Assembly: GCA_013041745.1 (NCBI GenBank)
Contig: JABDRN010000100.1
Location: forward strand, 1 to 64,000
Reading direction: 5' to 3'
Length of the DNA stretch: 64,000 nucleotides
Source: Gammaproteobacteria bacterium
GTDB taxonomy: Bacteria > Pseudomonadota > Gammaproteobacteria > SZUA-229
Shown here: piece by piece, positions 1 through 8,729 of the stretch
How positions within the stretch are numbered: the stretch's first letter is position 1
Layout: each line of letters opens with the position of its first letter
Notes under the pieces: model-generated
What the model was told of the DNA's origin: nothing
The model's input: only the letters and a program-made list of their open reading frames with translations
Databases searched by the model: none
Translations under genes and position numbers: made by a program

Positions 1-47
1 TTGGTAATTGGATCAAAAGTGCCTGGATATACCGCTATGACTGTCAT
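1..47 (-). CDS. coaD: Phosphopantetheine adenylyltransferase (CoaD), N-terminal fragment cut by window edge
   Basis: Only the first 15 complete codons lie in the window. Read on the minus strand from the ATG at 47 they give MTVIAVYPGTFDPIT, which is the family's conserved N-terminus with the nucleotide-binding GTFDP loop. An AGGGG ribosome-binding site stands just upstream. CoaD transfers AMP from ATP to 4'-phosphopantetheine in coenzyme A synthesis. It starts 29 bases after rsmD, the usual rsmD-coaD arrangement of proteobacteria, so the two are probably co-transcribed. The fragment is short, but the motif and the context agree. Confidence 0.85.
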   Translation of the reverse strand, partial: MTVIAVYPGTFDPIT

Positions 48-76
48 ACAAACCCCTGCTCGATAAGCGTGCACCG

Positions 77-658
77 TCAGTTATCACCAACAGCACTGAA
101 TTTAAACAACCGATAAGCCACCTGACCAGCTTTCTTTTCTTTTAAGACAAGCCAGTTTTCAGGCAACTCAATGGATGTATCTATATTGTGTTCGAGGTAG
201 ATTATGGCATCCTCAGCCAAACATCCACTGCTATCCAGTAATCTACAGCTCTTTTCCAGCAGATCAGAATCAAATGGCGGATCAAGAAAGACCAGGTCAA
301 ATTTGTCGCCTTTGGCAATATCTGCGGCCGACTGCAACCAGCTGATTGTATCCTGATGATAGACAGATGCATTTTCTATAGCCAGGGCCTGAATGCTATC
401 TTTCAACCGCTTGACTGTTTTCCTGTTCTGCTCGATGAAGACAGCACGCTGCGCACCACGTGACAGCGCTTCGAAGCCGAGCACGCCACTACCGGCGAAA
501 GCATCCAGGCAGCGGCACTGGTATATATAAGGCTGCAGCCAGTTAAACACTGTCTCCCTGATACGGTCGGTGGTGGGCCTTAGGCCATCGGCAGGATCGA
601 ACTTGATTATTCGACCACGCCATTTACCACCTATAATCCTGCATCTTCCGTTATTCAT
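77..658 (-). CDS. rsmD: 16S rRNA (guanine(966)-N(2))-methyltransferase RsmD
   Basis: The 193-residue product has the family length. RsmD methylates N2 of G966 of 16S rRNA in the assembled small subunit, using S-adenosylmethionine. The N-terminus carries the R-x-IGGKWRGR signature and LRPTTDRIRETVFNWL (residues 26-41). The SAM-binding loop DAFAGSGVLGFEALSRGA starts at residue 52, and the catalytic N6/N2-methylase-type motif LDPPF is at 125-129. It lies between the M16 peptidase pair and coaD on the same strand and is probably part of one operon. Identification is firm. Confidence 0.95.
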   Translation of the reverse strand: MNNGRCRIIGGKWRGRIIKFDPADGLRPTTDRIRETVFNWLQPYIYQCRCLDAFAGSGVLGFEALSRGAQRAVFIEQNRKTVKRLKDSIQALAIENASVYHQDTISWLQSAADIAKGDKFDLVFLDPPFDSDLLEKSCRLLDSSGCLAEDAIIYLEHNIDTSIELPENWLVLKEKKAGQVAYRLFKFSAVGDN

Positions 659-715
659 CTAGATTAGCTATAGCTATATGGCAAATAACGGCATGCCTGC
701 CGATTCAATCGCCGG

Positions 716-2083
716 TTATTCATTACCCTGTTTGCCGACGACGACGGTAACCATCTTGTCTGGCTGGAGCCGACGTTTTAACGCATCATTGATCATGGCC
801 TGGTCTACTGCCCTGACATTTTCGAGAAAAGTATCCAGGTAATCGATCGGCAGATCGTAAAAACCGATCATAGCTATATAGCCAAGCAATTTGCTATTGC
901 TGTCGACCTTCAGCGGAAAACCACCTGTAATATTGCTCATGCTTGCTTCCAGCTCATCTTTCTCTGGCCCTTTTTCGACATACAATTTGAGCTGCTGATT
1001 GAGCAGTTCCAGTGCTTTCTCTGTCTGCTCAGTCTTGGTCTGCATCCCCATGGTAAAGGCACCAGCTTCTCGCAACGGAGAAAAATAGCTGTACACACTA
1101 TACGCAAGACCATGTTCTTCACGGATGACATCGACCAGCCTGGAGGTAAAGCCACTGCCGCCAAAAGGATGGTTTGCTACATACAGGCTGAAGTAATCCT
1201 TATCGCCGCGCTTCACTCCAGGCTGCCCGACAAAGATATGGGTCTGCGCAGAAGGGTAGTCGATGACGATTTTTTTCGCTTCGGTGAGGGGCTGCACCTC
1301 GGGCAAGGCAGCTGCTTTCTCACCGGCAGGCAAGTCTGAAACCAGGGCCTTCACGATCTCTTCAGCCTGCCAGCGTTCGACGTTACCGACGATAGCAACA
1401 GTGGCATTACTGGCAACATAATACTGTTTATAAAAATCACGAACAGCATCCAGGGTCATCCTTTCCAGGCTCTCATACGTGCCTGATGCTGGCGATGCAT
1501 ATGGATGATCACCAAAAACCGTTTCATTAAAGGCTTTTCCGGCGAGTGCAGCGGGTGATTGTTTACGCGCTTTCACAGCCAGCTTCATACGATTCAGCTC
1601 TCGCTGGTAGGCATCCTTTGGAAAATCGGGCTGCGTCAGGACCTGTTTAAGGCTTTCGATGGCGACACTCAGATAACGTGACTCTGTCAGACTACGGACA
1701 CCAACAATGGCCATATCTCGTGCTGCATCATATTCTATCTGTGCACCAACTGACTCGAATGCTTCTGCTATCTGCTGAGACGATCTGCCGGCAGCCCCCT
1801 CAGAAAGTAAGCCGTTGGTTAAAACAGACAGTCCACTTAAACCATCATCACGTGCAGTGCCCGCATCAAAAACGATACGTACATCCAGCATGGGTATTTC
1901 TGTCGCAGGCACAAACAGTACCCTGGCACCATTTTCAGTATGCCATGTCTGGATCTGCGGAGTAGCGAAGGAGCTGGTAGTTATGAACAGCAGGACCAGT
2001 AAAGCAAAAAATTGTACTGCTTGCTTCAACCCTTGCATATGTAGGTTATATTCGATCTGCATGCTTATGGCTCTATCCTGCAT
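716..2083 (-). CDS. M16-family zinc peptidase homologue lacking the active-site motif (secreted)
   Basis: This is an insulinase/processing-peptidase-like (M16) protein of about 455 residues. The frame is open 30 codons further upstream, but the ATG at 2083 has a good GGAG site 7 bases away and overlaps the end of the upstream gene by 11 bases, so I choose it. The N-terminus has a signal-peptide-like hydrophobic stretch (about residues 23-40, ending SSFA). Where active family members have HxxEH, this protein reads GLSVLTNGLL (residues 84-93), so it cannot bind zinc in the usual way. The substrate-binding fold and the C-terminal domain (FGGSGFTSRL, REEHGLAYSVYSYF) are kept. It is probably the non-catalytic partner of the upstream M16 protein in a periplasmic heterodimer. 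Confidence 0.88.
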   Translation of the reverse strand: MQDRAISMQIEYNLHMQGLKQAVQFFALLVLLFITTSSFATPQIQTWHTENGARVLFVPATEIPMLDVRIVFDAGTARDDGLSGLSVLTNGLLSEGAAGRSSQQIAEAFESVGAQIEYDAARDMAIVGVRSLTESRYLSVAIESLKQVLTQPDFPKDAYQRELNRMKLAVKARKQSPAALAGKAFNETVFGDHPYASPASGTYESLERMTLDAVRDFYKQYYVASNATVAIVGNVERWQAEEIVKALVSDLPAGEKAAALPEVQPLTEAKKIVIDYPSAQTHIFVGQPGVKRGDKDYFSLYVANHPFGGSGFTSRLVDVIREEHGLAYSVYSYFSPLREAGAFTMGMQTKTEQTEKALELLNQQLKLYVEKGPEKDELEASMSNITGGFPLKVDSNSKLLGYIAMIGFYDLPIDYLDTFLENVRAVDQAMINDALKRRLQPDKMVTVVVGKQGNE

Positions 2084-3500
2084 CTTTTTCTCCAGTAGAC
2101 GATTCTGTCTCCGCGCCATCATCCTCTGTTCCGTTTGGCAGCGGCTCGAGCACGGCGACCGTAAGGCGATCATCAGTCAGATATTTATTTGCCACCTGCT
2201 GCACCTGCTCTGCGGTAACAGCCAGTATTTTTTCGACGTAGTCATCTTTGATCTGCCACGGCAGGCCAATGGTGTCGAGCATACCTACCTCCATCGCCTG
2301 GTAGAAAATCGAGTCCTGCTTATATACCTGGGCGGCCACCACCTGCGCTTTCACACGATCCAGCTCATCATCGTCAGGCAGTTTAGTCTTCAGCGTATTG
2401 AGTTCATCACGCAGCGCAAATTCCAGCACTTCGATAGCCACATCATCGTTAGGTACCGCTGATAACACGAACAGCGTTTCATGCCTCGCCGTCATGCTGT
2501 AGCTTGCACCCGCACTGTTGGCAATCTCCTGCCCTCGCACCAGGTTCTTGCTCAGGCGCGCACTGTTACCGCCATCCAGCACTCCAGCCAGCACCTCGAG
2601 CGCATAGAGCTCCTTTTCCTGCTCTGTGCCGACTATCTCAGGGCTTATGTTGGGCACTTTGTACCCCATCAGAAGATATGGGATCTTTGCCGGCAACTCG
2701 ACGGTCAGACGCTGGGTGCCATATTGCCTGGCTTCATGCCTTGGCTTTAATTCCGGTATCTCAGATGTCGGCAGCTTGCCAAAATATTGTTTCGCCAGCC
2801 TGTAAACTTCTTCAGCATCAACATCGCCAGCGACTACCAGTGTCGCATTGTTCGGCGCATACCAGGTCTCGTACCATTTGCGTGCATCATCAACTGTCAT
2901 TGTATCGAGGTCTTCCATCCAGCCAATTATCGGCCGGCGGTAAGGACTATTGGTAAAAGCAGCAGCGTTAAACCGTTCATATGTGAGCGCGGGCGGCTTA
3001 TCTTCTGTGCGCAATCGTCGCTCTTCTTTCACCACCTCAAGCTCTTTGATGAATTCTTTTTCATCGAAGGTGATATTTCGCATCCGATCTGCTTCAAGCT
3101 CGAGGCAAAGTTCGAGCCTGTCATTCGCGATTTTCTGAAAATACGCAGTAAAGTCCTGACCGGTAAAAGCATTCTCTTCACCGCCATTAGCAGCGATGAT
3201 CTCTGAAAACTCACCGGCGGGATGTTCTTCTGTGCCTTTGAACATCATATGTTCAAGCACATGAGAAATACCGGTAATACCATCATGCTCATAACTTGCA
3301 CCGACCTTGTACCAGACCTGTGACACCATTACCGGGGCGCGATGATTTTCTATGACCAGCACCTTCATGCCATTCGACAACCTGTATGACTTTATAGCTT
3401 CATCACTTTGATCCGGGACGGGGGTTTCTTTATGATATATAGCGCCGCCAAGGATCAGTGTACAGACCGCCAGCAGGGCGACAATTGTCTTCATATTCAT
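2073..3500 (-). CDS. M16-family zinc metallopeptidase, catalytic subunit (secreted)
   Basis: The 475-residue product starts with a signal peptide or membrane anchor (KTIVALLAVCTLILGGA, residues 4-20). The inverted zinc motif HVLEH is at residues 80-84 inside GISHVLEHMMFKGT, and the third ligand glutamate is expected near EVVKEERR (about 155-162), so this subunit should be active. M16 enzymes cleave peptides inside a clamshell formed by two homologous halves. Here the halves are separate, translationally overlapping genes: one with the motif and one without, as in mitochondrial processing peptidase. The natural substrate is unknown. The gene is divergent from ftsY, with 166 bases between them, a common gammaproteobacterial arrangement. 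Confidence 0.92.
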   Translation of the reverse strand: MNMKTIVALLAVCTLILGGAIYHKETPVPDQSDEAIKSYRLSNGMKVLVIENHRAPVMVSQVWYKVGASYEHDGITGISHVLEHMMFKGTEEHPAGEFSEIIAANGGEENAFTGQDFTAYFQKIANDRLELCLELEADRMRNITFDEKEFIKELEVVKEERRLRTEDKPPALTYERFNAAAFTNSPYRRPIIGWMEDLDTMTVDDARKWYETWYAPNNATLVVAGDVDAEEVYRLAKQYFGKLPTSEIPELKPRHEARQYGTQRLTVELPAKIPYLLMGYKVPNISPEIVGTEQEKELYALEVLAGVLDGGNSARLSKNLVRGQEIANSAGASYSMTARHETLFVLSAVPNDDVAIEVLEFALRDELNTLKTKLPDDDELDRVKAQVVAAQVYKQDSIFYQAMEVGMLDTIGLPWQIKDDYVEKILAVTAEQVQQVANKYLTDDRLTVAVLEPLPNGTEDDGAETESSTGEKDAG

Positions 3501-3666
3501 TTATGTACTCTCATGACTAGATATATTCTCACTCATAGCACCAAACCTATTGGCATACCTGACTTTTACAAGCGCTATTTTTTATTCTGTTACAGATGTA
3601 TCCATTCATGTAAAAGCAGGTAACTAATGATAGGATACCTCAATTATTTTCAATGCACGAATCATC

Positions 3667-4656
3667 ATGTTTGGCTTTATAAAACGCAAACAAAAAAACA
3701 CACCAGAAACGACACAATCAACATCTGAGACTCAAACTTCCTCGAATGAGAATGTTTCAGAGTTAAGTCACTCCCTGGAGAAAACCAGGCGCACCTTTGC
3801 CGATGGCATGGCCGATTTCCTACTCGGCAAAAAAAACATCAACAGCGAACTGTTAGAAGCACTGGAGACCAGATTACTCAGTGCTGACGTCGGCATAGAT
3901 GCTACCACAACCATTATCGATGAGCTGCAGAACGACATTTCTCGTAAGGCAATCACAGACACTGATGCATTGCATGCAAAACTAGCCACGATAATGAAAG
4001 ATATCCTGCAACCCTGTGAACAGGGTTTAGACACGGATAGCGCAAAACCATTCGTAATACTGGTCGTCGGCATCAACGGCGCAGGAAAAACCACCAGTAT
4101 CGGTAAACTTGCAAACCATTTCAAAAAACAGGGCAAATCAGTCATGCTCGCAGCGGGTGATACTTTCCGTGCCGCAGCAGTCGAACAATTACAGGAATGG
4201 GGGCAACGTAACAGCGTTCCTGTAATCGCTCAGGGTACAGGTGCGGACCCGGCATCGGTTATCTTTGACGCTGTAGAATCTGCAAGTTCAAAAAATATCG
4301 ATATTATTATTGCAGACACTGCTGGTCGCCTGCATACTCAGGACAACCTGATGGATGAACTGGCAAAGATCAAGCGAGTGCTGGCTAAACTTGATGCAAG
4401 CGCACCCCATGAAACGATGATAGTGATGGATGCAGGTTTTGGTCAGAACGCACTACACCAGGCACAACAGTTCCATGACAGCATAGGCCTGACCGGTATG
4501 GCAGTGACCAAACTCGATGGCACGGCGAAGGGCGGCATCCTGTTCTCCATCGCCAGAACACTAAAACTACCGGTTCGCTTCATCGGTATCGGTGAGGGTA
4601 TCGATGACCTGAAGCCGTTCAATGCCAGTGAATTTGTTGATGCCCTGCTCGAGTAA
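3667..4656 (+). CDS. ftsY: Signal recognition particle receptor FtsY
   Basis: FtsY is the SRP receptor GTPase. It binds the inner membrane and docks Ffh-ribosome complexes to the Sec translocon. The product has 329 residues; the acidic A domain seen in E. coli is reduced to about 35 polar residues, as in many bacteria. The NG domain is complete: P-loop GINGAGKTTS (135-144), DTFRAAAVEQL (165-175), DTAGR (217-221), TKLDG (281-285) and the closing IGEGIDDLKPF. One oddity is DAGFGQN (255-261), where the family normally has a threonine or serine before GQN. It is the first gene of an ftsY-ftsE-ftsX operon; ftsE starts 18 bases later. Confidence 0.96.
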   Translation: MFGFIKRKQKNTPETTQSTSETQTSSNENVSELSHSLEKTRRTFADGMADFLLGKKNINSELLEALETRLLSADVGIDATTTIIDELQNDISRKAITDTDALHAKLATIMKDILQPCEQGLDTDSAKPFVILVVGINGAGKTTSIGKLANHFKKQGKSVMLAAGDTFRAAAVEQLQEWGQRNSVPVIAQGTGADPASVIFDAVESASSKNIDIIIADTAGRLHTQDNLMDELAKIKRVLAKLDASAPHETMIVMDAGFGQNALHQAQQFHDSIGLTGMAVTKLDGTAKGGILFSIARTLKLPVRFIGIGEGIDDLKPFNASEFVDALLE

Positions 4657-4674
4657 ACAGGATTAGCTGCCTAT

Positions 4675-5367
4675 ATGATCCATTTCGATAACATAAGCAA
4701 ACGTTACCCTGGCGGACATGATGCATTGAGCCAGGTAAGCTTACGACTTGAAAAAGGACAGATGGCGTTTTTAACAGGCCACTCTGGTGCTGGTAAAAGC
4801 ACCCTGCTAAAGCTAATCGCCATGATAGAAAGGCCGACGCGTGGACAGATATTTCTCGATGGCGTCAATCTGAACAACATCAGTAACCGCAAGATTCCCT
4901 ATATCCGCCGAAATATCGGCATCATATTTCAGAATCATCACCTGCTCTATGACAGACCGGTGTTCGATAATGTCGCCATGCCTCTGATCATCCAGGGGTA
5001 TCGTCGCCAGGAGATACACAAGAGGGTCCGCGCCGCACTCAACCAGGTTGGTCTGCTTAGCAAAGAAAAGGCCGATCCGATCACCTTATCCGGAGGTGAG
5101 CAGCAACGTGTTGGCATTGCTCGTGCCATCGTGCACAAACCTCTATTGTTACTTGCTGATGAGCCTACCGGTAACCTGGACCCCGAACTCTCACGTGAGA
5201 TCATGGAGCTGTTTGCCCGCTTTAATCAGGTAGGCACTACGGTGTTGATTGCGAGTCATGACCTGGAACTGATCAAACAGATGGGCTCACCCATGATCAG
5301 TCTGCACGGCGGAAGAGTGGCTCACAACGGCCTGCCATTCACTCTGAACAAGCAGGAGCTGAAATAA
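4675..5367 (+). CDS. ftsE: Cell division ATP-binding protein FtsE
   Basis: FtsE is the cytoplasmic ABC ATPase of the FtsEX complex, which activates septal murein hydrolases through EnvC and supports divisome assembly. The 230-residue protein has Walker A GHSGAGKS (35-42), the Q-loop region FQNHHL, the signature LSGGEQQ (138-144), Walker B LLLLADEP (157-164) and the switch histidine in IASHD. It sits between ftsY and ftsX, with 5 bases to ftsX, which implies coupled translation. Nothing in it is unusual. Confidence 0.96.
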   Translation: MIHFDNISKRYPGGHDALSQVSLRLEKGQMAFLTGHSGAGKSTLLKLIAMIERPTRGQIFLDGVNLNNISNRKIPYIRRNIGIIFQNHHLLYDRPVFDNVAMPLIIQGYRRQEIHKRVRAALNQVGLLSKEKADPITLSGGEQQRVGIARAIVHKPLLLLADEPTGNLDPELSREIMELFARFNQVGTTVLIASHDLELIKQMGSPMISLHGGRVAHNGLPFTLNKQELK

Positions 5368-5372
5368 CGGTC

Positions 5373-6317
5373 ATGCGCAACAGTCCGAAAAGAACCAGTC
5401 AGCTACGCGCATATTTCAGTCACCACCTGCGTGTCAGTCTGGCAAGCCTGGGGCGCTTATACGCACAGCCGATTGCCACACTGATGACAGCTGCAGTCAT
5501 CGCGATCGCTTTAGCTTTGCCAGTCGGTCTCTATATCGGCCTTGCCAATATCGGCCAGGTCAGTACCGGCTGGGATGGTTCAACCCAGATATCTCTGTTC
5601 CTGCATACTCAGGTAACAGAAGCCGAAGCAAAAAAACTGCAGTCAAAACTTGAGAAACATAAAGATATCAAAAAAGTCGAACTCATCGATAAAGAAAAAG
5701 GCCTGCAGCAATTCAAGGAGATATCAGGCTTTGGTGATGCACTGAAATATCTCGACAGCAACCCGCTTCCCATCGTCCTCGTCGTTCATCCGAGGATCCT
5801 TTCGAACCAGCCAGACCGTACAACAAAGCTGGTAAAAGATCTGGGCAAGAATAAACTGGTCGAGATCGCTCAACTCGATGTGCAGTGGGTAAAACGGCTC
5901 TACACCTTTATCGAGATCGCCAATCGAAGCATCTGGGTAATCAGCTCTATGCTGGCCATCGCCGTACTGCTGGTGGTCGGTAATACGATCAGGCTCGATA
6001 TACAGAATCGCCGTGAAGAGATAGAAGTATCCAAGCTCATCGGCGCCTCTGACTCTTTCATCCGCCGGCCATTTTTATATACTGGTTTCTGGTACGGTAT
6101 CATCGGAGGCCTGCTGGCATGGGTCATCACACTACTCTCCCTGTCGATGATGCAAAATCCTATACACAAACTGGCATTGCTTTATCACAGTGATTTTCGA
6201 CTCACCGGCCTGGGGATGGCAAATACCCTGCTTTTGATCCTGATTAGCTGTGCATTAGGATTAATAGGCTCATGGATCGCAGTGAGCCGACATCTTAAAG
6301 ATATAGAGCCCAGCTAA
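5373..6317 (+). CDS. ftsX: Cell division protein FtsX
   Basis: FtsX is the membrane partner of FtsE. The 314-residue protein has a cytoplasmic N-terminal segment, a first membrane helix at about residues 29-51 (ATLMTAAVIAIALALPVGLY), a periplasmic loop of about 110 residues that in the family contacts EnvC, and three further helices in the FtsX permease domain (for example ISSMLAIAVLLVVGNTI). The motif RREEIEVSKLIGASDSFIRR is typical of the family. The operon appears to end here; 152 bases with a CIRCE operator separate it from rpoH. Confidence 0.95.
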   Translation: MRNSPKRTSQLRAYFSHHLRVSLASLGRLYAQPIATLMTAAVIAIALALPVGLYIGLANIGQVSTGWDGSTQISLFLHTQVTEAEAKKLQSKLEKHKDIKKVELIDKEKGLQQFKEISGFGDALKYLDSNPLPIVLVVHPRILSNQPDRTTKLVKDLGKNKLVEIAQLDVQWVKRLYTFIEIANRSIWVISSMLAIAVLLVVGNTIRLDIQNRREEIEVSKLIGASDSFIRRPFLYTGFWYGIIGGLLAWVITLLSLSMMQNPIHKLALLYHSDFRLTGLGMANTLLLILISCALGLIGSWIAVSRHLKDIEPS

Positions 6318-6416
6318 AATCCTCATTATTTATATAATAATCAATATCTTACGATTGAATTAGTATCCACTACCGGGAAAAAGAAATATATAAATTACAG
6401 TGAACTTCTCTTAAAA

Positions 6417-6443
6417 TTAGCACTCTTATCTGCGGAGTGCTAA
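6417..6443 (+). promoter_or_regulatory. CIRCE operator (HrcA binding site) in the rpoH leader
   Basis: The sequence is an exact inverted repeat TTAGCACTC - 9 bases - GAGTGCTAA (arms 6417-6425 and 6435-6443). This matches the CIRCE consensus bound by the heat-shock repressor HrcA at every arm position. It lies 27 bases before the chosen rpoH start and overlaps a spurious upstream GTG at 6437. CIRCE normally controls groESL or dnaK operons. Its place here implies repression of rpoH transcription by HrcA, if the genome encodes HrcA. I could not pick a convincing -35/-10 pair, although the upstream DNA is very A+T rich. Confidence 0.93.
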
Positions 6444-6469
6444 AATATTCAACCATGAGAGAAGACAAC

Positions 6470-7330
6470 ATGACAAAAGCTTTAATTCCAGCCCTACAAG
6501 GTGCATCTTTAAGTGCAGGCAACCTGGACGCTTATATCCGTCAGATCAACGGCATCCCGGTATTAACCGCTGATGAAGAACGTGAGTTAGCTCTGCGACT
6601 CGAAAAACAGAACGACCTCGAAGCAGCGCAGCAATTGATTATGTCTAATCTACGTTTCGTGGTTAAGATTGCACGAGGATACTCCGGTTATGGCTTACCA
6701 CTGGCGGACCTGATCCAGGAAGGCAATATCGGTCTGATGAAAGCGGTAAAACGTTTTTCTACGACGCACGAAGTACGCCTTATCTCGTACGCAGTTCACT
6801 GGATCAAGTCTGAAATTCACGAGTTCGTATTGCGTAACTGGCGCATCGTTAAAGTAGCTACAACCAAGCCACAGCGCAAACTGTTCTTCAAACTTCGCAG
6901 TTCGAAGCAAAGACTGGGCTGGTTCAGCAAAGATGAGGTCAATGACGTTGCAAATACACTCGGGGTAAAACCAGAAACCGTTCTAGAAATGGAATCTCGC
7001 CTCAGTGGTAGCGATGTAACCTTTGATCCGCCAACGAATGATAACGATGACGAGCAGCATTTTACTCCAGCCGCTTACCTCACTGATGAAAGTGCAGATC
7101 CGTCTTATCAGCTGGAGCATGATGACACCCGCTCACAGGAATTAAGCCTGATGGCAGACTCATTGAAAACTCTTGATGAGCGAAGCCAGGAAATTATTAA
7201 TCGTCGCTGGTTGAACGAGAACAAGGCGACACTGCATGAGCTGGCCGATGAATATAAGGTTTCTGCAGAACGTATCCGTCAGATCGAAAAGAATGCGCTG
7301 AACAAAATGCGGATAATTTTTGAAGCCTGA
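6470..7330 (+). CDS. rpoH: RNA polymerase heat-shock sigma factor RpoH (sigma-32)
   Basis: The product is about 286 residues and aligns along its length with sigma-32. Region 1.2/2.1 reads [26 protein letters not shown] in two parts (about 60-85). The RpoH box QRKLFFKLR, which sets sigma-32 apart from other sigma-70 paralogues and marks the region recognised by DnaK/FtsH control, is at 135-143. Region 4 ends with [18 protein letters not shown]. The frame is open back to a GTG at 6437, but the ATG at 6470 has a GAGAGAAG ribosome site 5 bases away and fits the family N-terminus; an ATG at 6455 is an alternative. Control by the upstream CIRCE operator would add a repressor layer to the usual post-transcriptional control. 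Confidence 0.96.
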   Translation: MTKALIPALQGASLSAGNLDAYIRQINGIPVLTADEERELALRLEKQNDLEAAQQLIMSNLRFVVKIARGYSGYGLPLADLIQEGNIGLMKAVKRFSTTHEVRLISYAVHWIKSEIHEFVLRNWRIVKVATTKPQRKLFFKLRSSKQRLGWFSKDEVNDVANTLGVKPETVLEMESRLSGSDVTFDPPTNDNDDEQHFTPAAYLTDESADPSYQLEHDDTRSQELSLMADSLKTLDERSQEIINRRWLNENKATLHELADEYKVSAERIRQIEKNALNKMRIIFEA

Positions 7331-7353
7331 GTGATAACATATTACGAAAATAA

Positions 7354-7384
7354 AAAGGCCGGTTTTATCAACCGGCCTTTTTTT
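7354..7384 (+). terminator. Intrinsic terminator after rpoH
   Basis: An 11-bp perfect stem, AAAGGCCGGTT / AACCGGCCTTT, with a 5-base loop (7365-7369) is followed by a run of T to 7384. It lies 23 bases after the rpoH stop. A run of A on its 5' side would let it also work for transcription from the right. Confidence 0.93.
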
Positions 7385-7463
7385 ATCGTAGATGCATTAT
7401 CGTAGAAAAATATCAGCGACTAAAAACTGCCAGGCAACCCTCATTCTGCGATATGTTAATAAA

Positions 7464-7659
7464 TCAATTTTCCGGGGCGCCTTCAAGTATCCAGTTCAGA
7501 ATAAGATCATAGTTATAGTGGTTTGCAGGGTTGTCGACCTCGAATGCCAGTACTCGCTTCAGTAACATAAGCGCCCGAAGCCAGATCAGCTTCACCAGGG
7601 AAGACACTGAGCACCAGCATCGATGACAGAAACAGTGTGCTGATTATAATTCGGATGTT
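7464..7659 (-). pseudogene. Possible remnant of a small exported protein, perhaps a c-type cytochrome
   Basis: The 405-base gap between rpoH and bioC holds two overlapping minus-strand reading frames that look like one broken gene. The first (7659 to 7513) reads like a signal peptide: NIRIIISTLFLSSMLVLSVF, then PGEADLASGAY, with no good start codon. The second (ending at the stop 7464-7466) ends DLILNWILEGAPEN, which resembles the last helix of small c-type cytochrome domains (LxxWIxxGAP). A shift between the two around 7530-7560 would join them. No CxxCH haem motif is visible. The assignment rests on a short motif and on composition; it may also be random sequence. Confidence 0.3.
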
Positions 7660-7735
7660 AAGAAGTGAATAGAGAAATGTTTATAGGGTTTCACTGATAC
7701 CTGATTATAAACAGTCGGATAGATTCTCTAATTAC

Positions 7736-8677
7736 TCATCTCGGTTCGAATTTCACAAGTTGTGAATCATTCGGCAAGTTTTTCGATTCTACAGCTACCG
7801 GCTTCCATGCATGCCCATAAATAATCTCATAGGTTGCGGGCAATACGTTATCGCTTCTGAATTTCTCATAACCCTGCCGGACAGTATGCAGTATCGATTT
7901 ACCACCTAGACCTTTTCGGCCCGAGACTTTTTCACTCCGGTTCGCACCATAAGCATCACCTGCCTCAGCCGCTGCTGTGCTGTTTGCAGTGACATTCGCG
8001 CCGATAGCTTTTAGATCACGCATCAATTGATCCACCGAGTCGTAAGTAACCGTCAAAACCTCAGCTTCCATCACAGGCTCAGCAAAACCATCCTGTAAAA
8101 GTGCATCACCAATATCATGCATGTCAATAAACCGGTTCACATGATCTTCATCATCCACCTTTGACCAGCTATGCCGCAGTTCTTTCAGAGTATCAGGGCC
8201 AAATGTTGTGAACACATACAAGCCGCCAGGTTTGAGCACACGTTTTGCTTCCAGCAGTGCTGCATTCAAGTCATTGCACCACTGCATGCTCAGACTGGAA
8301 AAAACCAGGTCAAACGAATCGTCAGCAAAAGGCAGCCTCTCCAGGTCGCCGCAAACAGCTTGTGGAGAGCGCAAGATAGTTCCATGCTTATTCGCCTTTT
8401 CCAGCATTTTTTCAGAAAGATCAAGTGTCACAACCTGCGCTTTTTTATACCTGGCGAAGAGTGTAGGTATCGCTGCTCCGGTGCCCGCCCCCGCATCCAG
8501 GATCAGCTGTGGTGAGAGTTTGACCACTTCCAGCTTTTCCAGCAGGCGGTTACATACCTCTGTCTGTAACACTGCATATTGCTGGTAACTCTCGGCAGCA
8601 CGGTCAAATGCACGGCGAATACGCTGCTGATCGAATGTCTGTTGTTGTGTTTCTGCGCGAGACATAATTGGATTCAT
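7736..8677 (-). CDS. bioC: Malonyl-[acyl-carrier protein] O-methyltransferase BioC
   Basis: BioC methylates the free carboxyl of malonyl-ACP with SAM, so that the fatty-acid enzymes can build the pimeloyl chain of biotin. From the ATG at 8677 the protein has about 313 residues; an ATG at 8665 (MSRAETQQ) is equally possible, and the frame is open to 8761 inside bioH. Seen motifs: QRIRRAFDRAAESY near the N-terminus, SAM loop LDAGAGTGAAIPTL, and the BioC-typical SLSMQWCNDL and KRVLKPGG. It is longer than E. coli BioC (251), with extra residues near AAAEAGDAYGANRSEKVSGR. It follows bioH by about 52 bases, so the two ends of pimeloyl synthesis are co-encoded. Confidence 0.93.
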   Translation of the reverse strand: MNPIMSRAETQQQTFDQQRIRRAFDRAAESYQQYAVLQTEVCNRLLEKLEVVKLSPQLILDAGAGTGAAIPTLFARYKKAQVVTLDLSEKMLEKANKHGTILRSPQAVCGDLERLPFADDSFDLVFSSLSMQWCNDLNAALLEAKRVLKPGGLYVFTTFGPDTLKELRHSWSKVDDEDHVNRFIDMHDIGDALLQDGFAEPVMEAEVLTVTYDSVDQLMRDLKAIGANVTANSTAAAEAGDAYGANRSEKVSGRKGLGGKSILHTVRQGYEKFRSDNVLPATYEIIYGHAWKPVAVESKNLPNDSQLVKFEPR

Positions 8678-8729
8678 CGGCTCAATAATAAACTGTTTAA
8701 TCTTACTGCAATAGCCACGTGTAGAAAGG

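Noticed and set aside
1815-2462. 215-codon plus-strand frame opposite the M16 peptidases
   Set aside because: It crosses two real minus-strand genes and their junction, with no recognisable motif; it is a shadow frame.
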